This document shows positions 45,000-56,319 of a stretch of DNA of 64,000 nt, in pieces (position 1 is the first letter of the stretch; each line of letters begins with the position of its first letter). A model generated the notes under the pieces. The model ran no database searches and was not told the origin of the DNA. It saw nothing but the letters and a program-made list of their open reading frames with translations. The stretch is from positions 5,394,001 to 5,458,000 of the forward strand of contig JARUPY010000290.1 of assembly GCA_029817715.1 (NCBI GenBank), given 5' to 3'. Source of the stretch: Melastoma dodecandrum (taxonomy: Eukaryota; Streptophyta; Magnoliopsida; Myrtales; Melastomataceae). Both the position numbers and the translations under genes were made by a program.

Positions 45000-45880
45000 A
45001 AACACATGATTATTATTTAAAGTTTGAGGTATTACAATTGCCACGTAGAAAAAAACAAATGACATGTACTACCAAATTAAAAAAAGGCCAAATTGAAAAC
45101 TTTTGAAATGATATGCCAAAACTAAAGTTGAAAAATTAATTGGGCTAAATATCAATATTTTTCCTTTCTTCTGTACTAGAGACGGAGAAGAAAAGGGGCG
45201 AATGCTATCTATCACAGGGCAAATGGCTAGAGAAGATAGCATGTTTGTTGGCTGCTTCCATTGACTAAAGAAAATAAATTTTGATGGCCATTCCAACACG
45301 AATTTAAATTCTTCCCCATTCTTCGGAAGGTTTATGTAGATGTTTTACAATAACGTCTTTTATGCATTGACGGTGGAATTCTAGATCATCGTCCTTCTCA
45401 ATGAGTCACGGCGCTTGTCATATACGTAACATCTAGTTAGGCAAGCCACGTCGACTAGGGCGATCGGTAATGTTCCATTAGGCATAAAAAAAGCAATTTA
45501 CTGATGGGTTCCAGAAGTATAATAGAACACGACTGGACTAGGGTTGCATCTCATCGGCTTAATTGGCATCTGAATGAGATTGAAAATTACCATGTTTTTT
45601 TTCTCCATTTTTCACCTCTAACAATTGATCGGCTCACCCTTTGAATCTGATTTCTGAGCTAAAAACTAGGAAGCCCAAATAGATTTTTTTTTCTAGTGGA
45701 ATTTGGAGCGATAAATGGAAACGTTTACGATCAATGGTCGAAGGTTGGGCAATCAAAGGTGAACGATCGAAGCCGATAGTTGAAGGTGATGCCGCCTCTT
45801 TACAACTAATAGTATCCGATTAATATAGCATCGTTAGTTTTAATAACATTCATTACATCTTACATTGAGGTAATTTAAGC
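45000..45880. other. Repeat-derived intergenic DNA
   Basis: 45088-45170 is a reversed copy of the MITE-like repeat of 37375-37480. 45280-45570 matches 41935-42240. No gene. Confidence 0.5.
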
Positions 45881-45996
45881 AGACGCATGGGCACCCACGT
45901 AAACATTATTCCAAGGATAGCTTAAGCCGTTTACTTAGACATATAAAGTAAAGTAGGAAGGCAAACTGGTCTCACCAGGCGCAATCTCGGCGGAGA

Positions 45997-46410
45997 CTAA
46001 TAGTTGTTACCAAACGCGTAAGTTTCGTATCTGATCCGACAGTCGACAAGCACTGTCGTAGCTCCGATGTTATCCGGGCAATGCTCTTGCGTCTTAGCTA
46101 AAGCGACTTTGAGACAAGAAGTACATTCGTCCTCGTAGAGTTCACCGTTGCACGCTCCGTGCAAGTAACATCCATAGATTCCCAGGTAAGGTTTCTGGAC
46201 GTTGTAATTGTAGTCGTGATGGGCGGTACCAGTGACCACCTCGTCGAGACGACCGCTTAAGCAGCTGTCGTAGAAGTCTTTGTAGGTGAAAGGACGATCT
46301 GTACTGCAATCCTGGTGGACCACGTCTGTAAAAATTGGTCCCCCTCCGGATGCGTGTCCCAAGAGAGCACACAATGCAATAGCAGCAACGATCCTTGCGG
46401 AAGAAATCAT
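45997..46410 (-). CDS. Small secreted Gnk2-domain (ginkbilobin-like) protein, intact copy E
   Basis: 137 residues from ATG 46410 to TAG 45997. Residues 1-20 form a signal peptide (MISSARIVAAIALCALLGHA). The mature part has a single Gnk2/DUF26 domain: C35, C50 and C81, then the signature C87-x8-C96-x2-C99 (CNGELYEDECTSC), ending RYETYAFGNNY. Unlike cysteine-rich receptor kinases there is no membrane segment or kinase, so it should be an apoplastic protein. Family members such as ginkbilobin-2 bind mannose and inhibit fungi; antifungal function here is inference. It is the only copy in the cluster with ATG, signal peptide, all signature cysteines and stop in one frame. TATA box 46484-46491. Confidence 0.87.
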   Translation of the reverse strand: MISSARIVAAIALCALLGHASGGGPIFTDVVHQDCSTDRPFTYKDFYDSCLSGRLDEVVTGTAHHDYNYNVQKPYLGIYGCYLHGACNGELYEDECTSCLKVALAKTQEHCPDNIGATTVLVDCRIRYETYAFGNNY

Positions 46411-46483
46411 CTTTCCTTCTTCTTTTCCTTCCGTAAAATGTTATCACTCAGATGGCGATTGTTCATCTCTCTAGTTCTGGGGC

Positions 46484-46491
46484 TTTTTATA
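46484..46491 (-). promoter_or_regulatory. TATA box of intact Gnk2 gene E
   Basis: The minus strand reads GTATAAAAAGCC about 75 bp upstream of the ATG. The same box is conserved upstream of copy B near 38320-38330. Confidence 0.6.
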
Positions 46492-46886
46492 CACAGATTT
46501 CGGACATGAATAGCTTAATGCTTTCATTTTTTGCCTCGGCCGTGACATTGTTTTCGGACGATAGTCGCGTGATTTAGCGTGTCTTTACATGATATCACAT
46601 GCATTGTAATCTACGTCATTCAAGAAGGGCATCCAAATGGTGCCGAGTGGTTTCATCGTCTTCCCATTTGGTTACATGCTTAAAATTTTATGCCACTCTA
46701 TGTAAGTTTAATTAACATCAACAAAAACTTAAGATCAACCTTCTGTTTTCTAAGCGAGTTTCATTTTCATAAATGTGTGGTTTCGTTTTTACCTAGCGGG
46801 ACCAGGGGATTGAACGCGTCTACGTACACTACATATAAAGTAAAGTAGGACTTTTTAAATTATTGCCTGCCTCAAGCTCGACGAAA

Positions 46887-46975
46887 TCAGTAGTTGGTAT
46901 TAAACGCGTAATCTTCGTATCCGACCCGACAGTCGGCAAGCTTTGTCCAAGCATCGATGTGCATGTCTTCCAACA
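46887..46975 (-). pseudogene. Gnk2 gene 3' fragment, copy F
   Basis: Encodes an end DAWTKLADCRVGYEDYAFNTNY and TGA, paired with copy C. It keeps the Cys that C has lost. No 5' part. Confidence 0.65.
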
Positions 46976-47843
46976 TCAGAAAAAGGGCATCCGAACCTGC
47001 CGAAAGGTTTCATCGTCTCATTCGAATGCTGCTGTTCATGTCCTTACAAGCGGCCATATGAAGTGGAACAATGCGTTGCCGTTCATCGTGTCGCGTTCAT
47101 TTCTGTTACTACGACCAAACCGCATATACATCACGGATTAATATGTCGGGTTAGACAGAAAAAAAAATGTAAAGGTTATCTTCCAAATATTTGTTTTCTA
47201 GTCGTGCGTTCGGATTATAAATAATGAGATTTGTTCCTATTCCATTAATTCCGATCTGGAAAATAACGGCAGCCCAATGGTGGAAGACATGTACATAATT
47301 ATTTTTAGCAGCAATTCCGACTTACGCGAACCTTGGGACTGGTAGACTTTGCCACTTTTTGCAATTGATAACCCGTTTGGTTTCCGGGAGTTTCGAACGA
47401 AATGGAATGGGAAGGGATGAAAAAAATAATGATTAAGAAGTGAATTGCTTAAAGAAATAATGTGTTTAGTTCAACGAAAAAGAGAAGGAGATCAAGGGAA
47501 TGAAAGGAATGAGCATTCCCTAGCTCATTCCCTTTCATTTCCTTTTAAAATTAAGGAAATGCAATCGAATGAAACAGAAAGAAATGGAATTAAGCAGATA
47601 GAAAAAGGGAAATAAATAGTATTATTGGTCAATTTCAATCATTCTTTAAATATTTAAGCCAAACACATCATAATAGTCTCCAATCAATAAAGCATAGTTT
47701 TAGTAACATTCATTACCTCTTATATTGATTTAATTTAAAAACAGACACGAAGGCACCCACGTAGACATTATTCCAAGGAACTCGGACATCTGAAGTAAAG
47801 TAAGAAGTCAAAGTGGTCTTGCCAGGCGTGAGCTCGGCTGAGA

Positions 47844-48226
47844 TTAATAGTCTTCATCAAATGGGTAAGTTTCGTATCTGATCCGACTGTTTTTGAGCTT
47901 TGTCATACCTCCGATGCTCTTCTTGCAATTCCCAAGTGTCGCATCTTTAGCCAATGCGAGACAATAAGTACATTCATCCTCGGAGAGTTCACCATTGCAC
48001 GCTCCATGCAGGTAAAATTCGAAGACTCCGTCGGAAGGTTTTATGACTTTGTAACTGTAGGCCGTACTAGCGACCACCTCATCGAGAAGATCATGTAAGC
48101 AGGAGTCGGAAAAATCTTTGAAGGAGAAATGGTGAACATCTGAGTTGCAACGTTGGAGGACCACGGCTATAAAAGGTCGTTCCCCTCCTGATGCGTGTCC
48201 TAAGAGAGCATACAATACAGCCGCAG
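47844..48226 (-). pseudogene. Gnk2/DUF26 gene, copy G, 5' end cut by R1
   Basis: Open for about 123 codons: YALLGHASGGERPFIAVVLQ, FSFKDFSDSCLHDLLDEVVA, GACNGELSEDECTYC (signature cysteines present), RYETYPFDEDY and TAA at 47844-47846. The reading has no ATG; it runs into the R1 repeat at 48227, which replaces the first half of the signal peptide. The Cys before YLHG is Phe here and a few residues (HHDY region) are deleted. Secretion is not possible as it stands. Confidence 0.8.
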
Positions 48227-49430
48227 TGTACGCGCGCCTTCCGACCTAGCACACACGCGACGGTTTGAACGACAAGATTGTTTACATAGTAAAGTCATTT
48301 TGGGCTTCAATGATGGTAAGGCCCGTCATTGTGATTGCAGATACGGTTGAAGGAACACTTGGTCGAAGATCAAGGACGTCGAAGCAGCGCACGTCGAGGC
48401 AGGACATGTCGAAGTACGAACAAGGTGAAGTTCGATCAAGACCCTATCGGAGGAAGTGACAACATGATGAAGAGTCCTGGTTGAAGTTTCAAGACTTAGC
48501 CAATTTCCGATAAGAACTTTATCAAGACTTCGTCGAAGTAGATAGTGCGCAGTTGGTTTAAATAAAACATGTGAAAAATGTGTCTAGCGGTTGTGTTAGC
48601 GATTATGTTAGCGGTTTTAAAGTCTTGGCGATCACATTTCTTGAATCATTTTAGTCCTTGTTATATCGCAACGTGTTTCGTCAGCAAAACAACGATGATC
48701 CGGATTCGCTCCTTCAGGCCCTTCCTGTCGGCTCCTCGACTCGTGTATCGAGCGCTGTGGAGGAGACCGGGCGGATCCTGCCTCGATTCCTAATCGGGCC
48801 TGGATGGGCCCTCGCCGATCGTCTCCATACTCCCGAGGAGACGACAGGCGAAAAACGGAGTATGATTCGGGAAAATAAGCTTCGGGAGGTTTTGGGAGCA
48901 GCTCGTGTTTCCTTGACCCATCTATAATGGCTCCGTTTAAAATAGGTTGATGTTGTTTAACTTAAAGAAGCTATTATGAAATCACCACCGGCTTACTTTT
49001 TAAAACTGGTTCAAGTCGAAAAAATAAGTTGTTTCGGGAATCCCTATTGACTAGCTCTTACATTTTCACATGTGAAAAGGTAGCGCTTGCTAAAAAAAAA
49101 GTTTATTTCTGATTAACGGGCGTTGGACTGGATCCGGACATCATTCGGACTCATGTCTCTGTTTTACGGGCGTTGAACACGATTCAGCCTTTTGGGCCCG
49201 AACTCATGTTTTTTGATTAGCAAACATCATACGACAATAATCCTATGGTTCTAATAGCATGCACTTAACCACAGATAAATATTTAGATCAAAGTAGGCAG
49301 GGAGGGGTGATAGTAGGCCTATGCATTAGGGCCCACGACCCGTTACATGTGGATTTAGAAATTACGGGATGCACGCACCTCCCCTTTTATACCTGAGGCC
49401 CGCTGGCATGTCATCGGCTAGGCTCGTGAG
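48227..49430 (+). mobile_element. R1 LTR-like repeat, copy 3
   Basis: Starts TGTACGCGC at 48227. After an extra segment (about 48273-48690) shared with copy 1, it continues with GATCCGGATTCG, CCTGTCGGC, GGAGTATGATTCGG, then the CGTTGGACT, GGGCCCACGACCCG and CACCTCCCC landmarks to about 49430. Confidence 0.6.
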
Positions 49431-49823
49431 TTGGAGACATTTTAGCAGAGTGTTTTCACCGCGTAGTTCTCCGCGCGCCTCCAATCTTGTTCTCCGCCTT
49501 GAGGATGTCGAGTTGCTTTCACCTCGTGGAATCCTTGTGAAACAAATCTGATCATTATCACGAGGGGGCTTTGATGGATCCAAACTGAGGATAGGTGGCT
49601 CGGGAACTGTGACCTTCTGTAGGAACCAAGGACAGGTGAGGCGACCAGGCACGAAGCATTGTTCGATTTCGTCATAGTATGGCATCGGGTTGTCTATGTT
49701 TGGAGAGAGGTGCAATAGATCTGGCTGTAGGAGAGACGGAGGCGAGTTAATTGGGCAAGGACGCCTCCAGATCTGGTAGAGCCGGGTGATCCTGATGAAG
49801 GGAGATCGACTCTCGTCTAGCAT
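49362..49823 (-). other. Unrecognised 153-codon ORF at the R1 copy 3 edge
   Basis: Reads protein-like in the middle (CPINSPPSLLQPDLLHLSPN, IEQCFVPGRLTCPWFLQKV) but begins without a convincing ATG and ends in R1 repeat DNA. I do not recognise a domain. It may be a gene fragment carried by the repeat, or chance. Confidence 0.25.
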
Positions 49824-49904
49824 TTGGCTGATAATCCAGAGGAGGGAGGAGAAGCGACGACTGGCTTTTCGGGTCGTGGCCCGAGCGGATGGTTGCCGAC
49901 TTCA

Positions 49905-50245
49905 TTCTAAGGTTTCCTTTTTGCGGGTCAAACGTGCCGAATGTCCTTTGCATATGAACATACAAAAATCACGAAAATGAAAATCATTTCATTATGCTTT
50001 TTTTATCCGGACAGTCAAAGTTGTTGTCTTCAAAAAATTTATTCGATGAGATTTCCTGGGAATCGATGAATTCGTTCATTAACATGAACGGAGGAGAAGC
50101 CATTCGGTTCCATTCGTCCAAAATGCTTTCACCGTCCTAATGAAGCCTAGAGAACGCGAGACTTCTTCGGCCACCTCGCACCTTGATGACATCTAAATTG
50201 GACTGCTTAGTAACCACCGTAGCTTTTAAGTACATTTCTCTTGTA
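49905..50245. repeat. Paralogue of the copy A upstream region, without the solo LTR
   Basis: Matches 35550-35697 joined to 36778-36950: GGTCAAACGTGCCGAATGTC, CATATGAACATACAAAA, TTCGATGAG, then directly GAATCGATGAATTCGTTCAT. It records the site before the solo LTR's parent inserted. Confidence 0.88.
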
Positions 50246-50304
50246 GATTGCTTGTGAGTTAAAAGGAAAAGGGAAAGTCATTTTTCTAGTAGTTATTTTT
50301 CCAG

Positions 50305-50525
50305 TGATAATGTCTAAGCACATTGCATATGCATAAAAGTCATTTCCGGCAGCCTTGGAGATTTGTTGATTTCCCCACATCTTTCATTCCGTAGTCAGCC
50401 ACATTAGCAGCAGATGGGGTAAAGTAGTCAGACAAAGCAGCGAGCCGGCATAAGAATACTCCCCTCTGCAGGCATATCGGTGACTTTCTCATCTGCAATT
50501 CCTTCGATGTGGCAACCAAAGAGAC
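50305..50525 (-). pseudogene. Gnk2 gene 5' fragment, copy H
   Basis: Contains a short reading (CHIEGIADEKVTDMPAEGSI) like the start of the mature domain of copies A and J, within a block that matches 52808-53040. The cysteine core is absent. Confidence 0.6.
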
Positions 50526-50529
50526 TTCC

Positions 50530-51399
50530 TCTCACTTTGCTAACTCCAGCATGCTTCTACCATGTTTGATATGCATACTCCGTCGTTCTCTTTCTTCTTT
50601 GGCCTACCACACACACCATGGGGTGAGGAACGAGCCTTCGAACAAGATCGTGACCGCCGAAGTTACAGACAAGGGACAGCCGGCGCGCCACCTTCCTCCG
50701 GTATTAGATCTCGGCGAAAAAAAAAGGTCGTAATCACATAAACTCTTCCCTAAACGCATTTTTCATATGTCTCTTAAACTTTTCACAGTAGCTTTGGGGG
50801 TTGATTTTGCGTTCATTTGTGGCATGGAAGTGTCGGGACATCTCTCGGCCTTCTGTTTCAGTTGTTTTCTACGGCAACGCCTCCAAAAGCTAACTTTTTT
50901 TGATGAAGTTAAGGACGTTTTCAAACCTCGACCCCAAAAGGTTGAATGATCTACAATGAGTGTTGATCTTATAAATATTTTTGTTTTAATTTTTGGTTGA
51001 TCGAGGATCGAGTTATTTTTCATGAAACAGTCGCCACTTTCGTTAGCCATAGCAGGACAGCCTGCTGCATTGTCGTTTCCGGGAAAGTTCCGTGAGATCT
51101 AACCGTTGGATCATGCTCAAATTTTTGGGACCTAAACTAGACTTCAAGACGGTTCTATGAATATATATATCAAATGTTGAAGTTTCAATATAATACGAAA
51201 CAATCTCGCGAACAAACTGTATACTCAATAAGGTCTCCTGAGTATCACTATTATGTTCTTTATGCAATAACCACATATCCCACCATTGGATCATTGCAAA
51301 ATTTATAGATGTTTCTTTATTTCATCAAGATAATTTTGACATATCATACACATTTTTTTTTTTCAGTGAATGCAAAGTTTCCCATTTTCCTTCCTGGAA
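50530..51399. other. Repeat-derived DNA
   Basis: No supported gene. 51040-51120 contains words (GGGAAAGTTCCGTGAGATC, TAACCGTTGGATCATG) that recur in the R1 region at 51405-51490, so R1 or a relative may extend to here. Confidence 0.4.
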
Positions 51400-52804
51400 C
51401 TTTACCCAGCAAGAGTCAGATCGAGTCCACAGAATAGTTTGACATTTTGCACCTATATTTCTTACGATCTAACCGTTGGATGCATGTGAAATTTTACATA
51501 CATATTTTACATCACTTTATCTTTTTGTAAAGTCTTTTTGCACTCCGATCAGGCATTCGAGGACCAAGATATGATAGGAAAAACACCATCTGTGCAAACT
51601 GTTCCGCTTTTCTGGGTAGCTACTTTTGTTCCTTGATCTTGAGAGATTGCACCTTTAGATTTTCATAAAATTTAACATGCAAACTCATCCTTAAGCTTCA
51701 GATCTGTTGGTTTAAATTTCGATTGAATCGGACTATCCTAGCCAAAGTTATAATTTGTTTTCTGTACTGTGCGCAATCTGTATTCGTTGTGATTAGTGAT
51801 TGCGTAACTCTTTGTAATATGATTAGATTACATTGTGTTTGATGAACATGATCATCGTTTATTTATGTAAAACATATGTAAAGTCCTGCGCTCTACTATC
51901 TCGCATAACTTACACTTCGTCTTTTGGTCTATGCATGTACAACGGACGCACAAATTTTGAAGTCCCGACCCAAGCCTCTCGAAGGACTGTTGAAGGCGCA
52001 TGAATCTTTCCGCGCATAAAAACGCGATGTCAAGACCATCAAGTGGCTCTAACCGCCACATGAGGTAAAAGGGGAGGTGTGGGCCTCCCCGAAAAAATAG
52101 AAAATCCACTTGTAACGGGCCGTGGGCCCAAGTGCATAGGCCCACGGTGACCATCCTTCCCCGCCCCCTTTGATCTCAATAATTGCTGTGCTTGGCCGCA
52201 TGCCTTAGGCTCATAGACTTATTGTCGCATGTTGTTTGCCAAACACAAATGAGTTCGGGCCCAAAAAGCCCGAATCGGGTCCAACCCCCGTAAAACATTA
52301 ACATAAGTCCGGAGTCATGCCCGGATCGGGTCCAACACCCGTTAACAAAGAACAAACTTTTGGTGTAAGCGCCACATTTTGACATATTTAAATGTAAGAG
52401 TTAGTAATTAGGAATCCCTATCCTCTAGTTTTTCGACTTAAACCAAGCTTTTAAAATTAAGTCGGTGGCAACTCCGTATAGTTTACCTAGGTTAAACAAC
52501 TACAACCTTTTTACGGAGCTATTTTGGATGAGGAACGGACGACACGAGCCGCTCTCGATTTCTCCCGAAAGTTCCTTCTTCGGATCATGCTCCGCCTTTC
52601 GCCCGCCGCCTCTTAGGAAAACAGAAACGGTCGGTGAGGGCCCGAGCAGGCCCAGTTAGGAACCCAGGGAGGGTTCATCCAATTCCCTTCCGCAGCGTCC
52701 GCGCCTGAGTCGTGACGTCGACCGGTTGTGCCTTGGAGAGCAGGCCCGGATCATCGGGTCGTTCGAACCGCCACGCGCGTGATAGGCTGGAAGGCGCGCG
52801 TACA
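51400..52804 (-). mobile_element. R1 LTR-like repeat, copy 4 (inverted)
   Basis: Reverse orientation. The edge TGTACGCGC (minus strand) lies at 52804 and similarity to copy 2 runs to about 51400. Together copies 2 and 4 form an inverted pair spanning about 10 kb. No coding domain seen. Confidence 0.7.
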
Positions 52805-52807
52805 CTG

Positions 52808-53117
52808 GCTAAGCACATTGCATATGCATAAAAGTCATTTCCGGCAGCCTTGGAGATTTGTCGATGTCCCCGCGTCTTTCATTCCTTAGTCAGCAACATT
52901 AGCAACAGATGGGGTAAATTAGTCAGACAAACCAGCGAGCCGGCATAAGAATACTCCCCTCTGCAGGCATGTCGGTGACTTTCTCGTCTGCAATTCCTTC
53001 GACGTGGCAACCAAAGAGAAGATGCATCAAAGCAACAATCGCGATCTCGATCATGAGAGAAATCAATTTCTTTTTTCCTTTTTCCTTTTCGATGGATGTC
53101 TGTTCGGCGATGGGCAA
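52808..53117 (-). pseudogene. Gnk2 gene 5' fragment, copy I
   Basis: Signal-peptide-like reading (KKLISLMIEIAIVALMHLLF, GCHVEGIADEKVTDMPAEGS), then homology to the domain stops. Its left part matches 50305-50525. The fragment ends right beside the R1 copy 4 edge (52804). Confidence 0.65.
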
Positions 53118-53360
53118 TGATCAGTCCCGTTGGTTTCTATAGGCACAGATTGGGACCCGAAGAAATTTAAGGTTGCCATCGGAAATCTAAGAGCTTTTCA
53201 AGTTAGCATATAAGTCTAAGTGTACTACTTCTTCTAGATTGTTAGTGAGTTTTGTTGTAGTTAAAGACAGAAGTGTCCTTTAGATTACTCCGTGACACGA
53301 CTGCAAAATAGACGAGACTGAGGTGTTCTGCAACAAAAATTCTAGAACTCCAATCAAATA

Positions 53361-53900
53361 TCAAACTTCTTCGGACAATATAACAAAGTTTCGGCAACAC
53401 AGTAAGATCGTCCATACTACTGTGATTGAACCACGGTCATAGAGATACTGGACTACATCCATTAAAGCCGTAGCATGCCTGCATATCAAGATGACCGTGA
53501 TTGGTTTTGTTACGTCGATTACAATGACGATCATCTTGACAACTACGATCAAGGAGGGAGTTGCAAGGTTCGTGACAAGCATCATCGTTTTTAGCCAATG
53601 GGTGACGCTCATTGCCATTAACTCGACTACTGATCTGTGCGTGTTATGACGTTTGAGATTCCCACTGTCTTGATGATGAATGGCTCGAGTGTCGAAACGA
53701 CGAGCCGATGTGCAACGATAAAAGTGATTGACTTTCGAGCCAAAACCTTCGTTGTTCAAGCTGTGACTCGGTCTGTCGTGAGGCACAAGATTGATGTTGG
53801 CCTGAAACACGGGCGAGCCAACCAAATATTTTCAATGTGTAAAGAGTATCCATTCCCTGTTACTCTGACATAACACATGAAAAGTTTCATTATATACTTT
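53361..53900 (-). pseudogene. Badly decayed duplicated block, possible Gnk2 remnant
   Basis: 53777-53900 matches 34637-34760 next to another Gnk2 3' fragment. Readings such as RCTSARRFDTRAIHH on the minus strand may be a worn version of the RYE-FD end, but this is weak. Simple TGACGATC-type near-repeats lie near 53500-53545. Confidence 0.3.
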
Positions 53901-54028
53901 CATCGATGCACGAAGAACCTGGTTAATCCCTGGTTATGTGTGTTTTGGCTACAATACCTCATCCTAAACATATAAAAGTAAAGCAGGATGGTCTGGAGCA
54001 GTTTCATCGGGCACAAGCCACACCCAAA

Positions 54029-54475
54029 CTAATAGTTGGGATCAAAAAGGTAATATTCATACCTTATCCGGCAGTCCTGGAGCTTGTGCCCCGAGGCCGT
54101 CCGGGCAAGCATGAAATACATCGTTCAGTGCCTCATTGAGACAATCAGTACATTCATCTGGATGGAGATGCCCATTGGATGCGCTGTGAGCATAGCATTT
54201 CATGTTTTGATCGGCGTCGAAAGTGTCCTCAAAAGAGTAACTGAAGCCGTGGCTGCAATCCCCTCAATTACCGCACCTGTAGCTTTTCGTACGCAGGCAG
54301 GGTATGGTTCATGCTTAAAATGATATCTCATCCCGCAAGTTTCTTCGACGACCTTCTTGTCTGCAATTCCTGCGAGATGCCAACCGAAGAGAAGACACAA
54401 CAAAATTGCAAACATAATCTTGATCACGAGAGAAATCAATTCCTTTTCTTTCCTTTGTTTTTCTTTTCAATAATG
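54029..54475 (-). pseudogene. Gnk2/DUF26 gene, copy J, frameshifted
   Basis: Starts with a hydrophobic leader (LISLVIKIMFAILLCLLFGW, with TTG where ATG is expected) and HLAGIADKKVVEETCGMRYH. The frame is lost near 54240; in another frame DADQNMKCYAHSASNGHLHP and DECTDCLNEALNDV are readable (first signature Cys replaced by Ser), then a further shift before RYEYYLFDPNY and TAG. At least two indels. Closest to copies A, H and I rather than to B and E. Confidence 0.75.
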
Positions 54476-54937
54476 GAAGTCTCAATCAGTTCGTTTCCCT
54501 TAATTCATATACACACGAACGGGGACTTGAACAAGCTCGAGATTGCCGCTTTGTCGGTCAGGCAAGCACGATGTCCTTTCCATATGCAGAATGTATTCGT
54601 TTGTCAATGTATTCAATTCCAGTCGGCTGATCGGCTTTTGCAGATGCCCGGATGAAGCGAGAAAACTCGAGACATTGTTTTAGCACCTCTCACACCTTGG
54701 TGTCATCTAAGCATAGTTACCACCGTATCATTAAATATTTGTAGATTGTTAGTGAGTTGTATTTAAAAGACAAAAAAGTCATCAGATTTGCTTGCTTGAT
54801 GATATTTCAAATAGACAAGGATAAGGTCTCCACGCTTTTCCACTAGAAAAAGCTTTACTGACCAAAAAGCTTTCCCAGGAATGAATGTATTCACTCCTTC
54901 TTGGTCTGCAACAAATTGCAGTTCGATCATTTTATGC
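54476..54937. other. Upstream DNA of copy J and Sirevirus target site
   Basis: No gene. 54890-54936 matches 41640-41690, where no Sirevirus is present, which fixes the left insertion boundary after TTTTATGC. Confidence 0.55.
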
Positions 54938-55629
54938 TGTTGGAAAAGGTTTTGATGATGAGCCAGACCTCTGTACCACAGAAGGTCGAACATTCTTGGC
55001 TTTGATGATGAGCCTGACCCTCTGTACTACAGAAGGACGAACATTCTATTCTACAGAAGCTTCTTATGTTAAGGGCTTTGTGTATGAATTAATTTCGTAA
55101 TTAAATGATTAGTTGATGATTATTTAATTATGAAATGCAATCCTATCGATCTAGATGATTGTCTGGTCGATATATATTGATTTGGTTTCCAAATAATTAT
55201 ATTGGAGATATTATATCTCATAGAAGGAAATATATCTTCTATATATGGAAAGGTTATACTAGATGGTCTACATGCTTCTGTAAGCTTATTCGACCTCTAT
55301 ATGAACGTTATTTGCAAACCTATCACTACCACCTGTCTAGATATGTCCTCCTATATATCTTTAACAGGATGGAACGAATTATTACCCTAATGGAAATAAA
55401 TCTTCGATTATTTCCATTTGGTTATCGAGCAGAACCTTCTGCGATACCTTCTGTGCTGCATTATTTAGGGAAACTATCATATTCTTATTTTATTTTGATA
55501 TGATTATCTACCTTGCTGAATGTATGCACGTGTATATCATTTTATCTATTTTGTAAACTAACTTTTAATTTCTTGTTTTGCAGATTTCGTTTTTATCTTT
55601 TCCCATTTATATTTTCTTCTTAGGCTCTG

Positions 55630-55638
55630 TATAAAAGG
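55630..55638 (+). promoter_or_regulatory. Sirevirus LTR TATA box
   Basis: TATAAAAGG in good context (GCTCTGTATAAAAGGCCATG). The start site would be about 30 bp on, giving a long R-U5 of about 1.6 kb that includes all the repeats. Confidence 0.6.
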
Positions 55639-55977
55639 CCATGCTCTCTCCCATTAACATATAGATATACAGAACATTCATTTTCCCTTATCCCATTCTG
55701 TCCAGAGAGAGCGTGCGCTTGAGCTTACTTTAGTTCTTTCATTCGTTCGAGTTAGTCACACGAGGAGCACTACCGGCGGAAGTTGCAGCGTCGGTGAAGT
55801 CTTCTGGGAGAGTGACTCGGGGGCTCGAGGGACTCGGTTGGAAGCTGCAGGATACGTTGTTGGAAGCGTTGTGTACGTGGGCAACGTGCAGCGGGCCGGA
55901 GAGAAGGGCAGAACCCCGGGAGCACAGAAGGTGAGGGACTAACCAGCTTCTGTTGTGTAGAGCTCTGTGTGCAGGAA

Positions 55978-56206
55978 CCTCAGGACAGGGGGAACGTTGT
56001 CACCTCAGGACAAGGGGAACGTTGTCACCTCAGGACAAGAGGAAGGTTGTCACCTCAGGACAGGAGGAAGGCTGTCACCCCAGAACAGAGGGAACGCTGT
56101 TCAACCTCAGGACAGGAGGAAGGCTGTCACCCCAGAACAGAGGGCACGCTGTTCATCCTAGGACAAAGGATACGTTGTCCACCCTAAGACAAAGGGAACG
56201 TTGTCT
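55978..56206 (+). repeat. 25-bp tandem repeat array, about nine units
   Basis: The unit resembles CCTCAGGACAGGGGGAACGT plus TGTCA and repeats at 55978, 56003, 56028 and so on, with later units drifting (CCCCAGAACAGAGGGAACGC). No spacers between units, so not a CRISPR. Confidence 0.9.
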
Positions 56207-56319
56207 ACTTGCGTAGGGTTCGCTACGTACTCGCGTGGGGTACGCCACGAAGTCGTTATCCTTGAGGGATTGCGCACTTGCTACCTTGTTAGTCACGTTA
56301 ACGCGTGCAACCTCCTGTA

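Larger units (their letters stand above)
45890..48960. repeat. Segmental duplication, right copy (pairs with 37730-41640)
   Basis: Same order of Gnk2 copy E, fragment F, copy G and R1 as in the left copy. It preserves the intact Gnk2 gene and lacks the MITE-bearing stretch. Confidence 0.88.

Noticed and set aside
55978..56206. Regularly spaced repeat that might be called a CRISPR array
   Set aside because: Units abut with no unique spacers, and it lies in a plant retrotransposon LTR.
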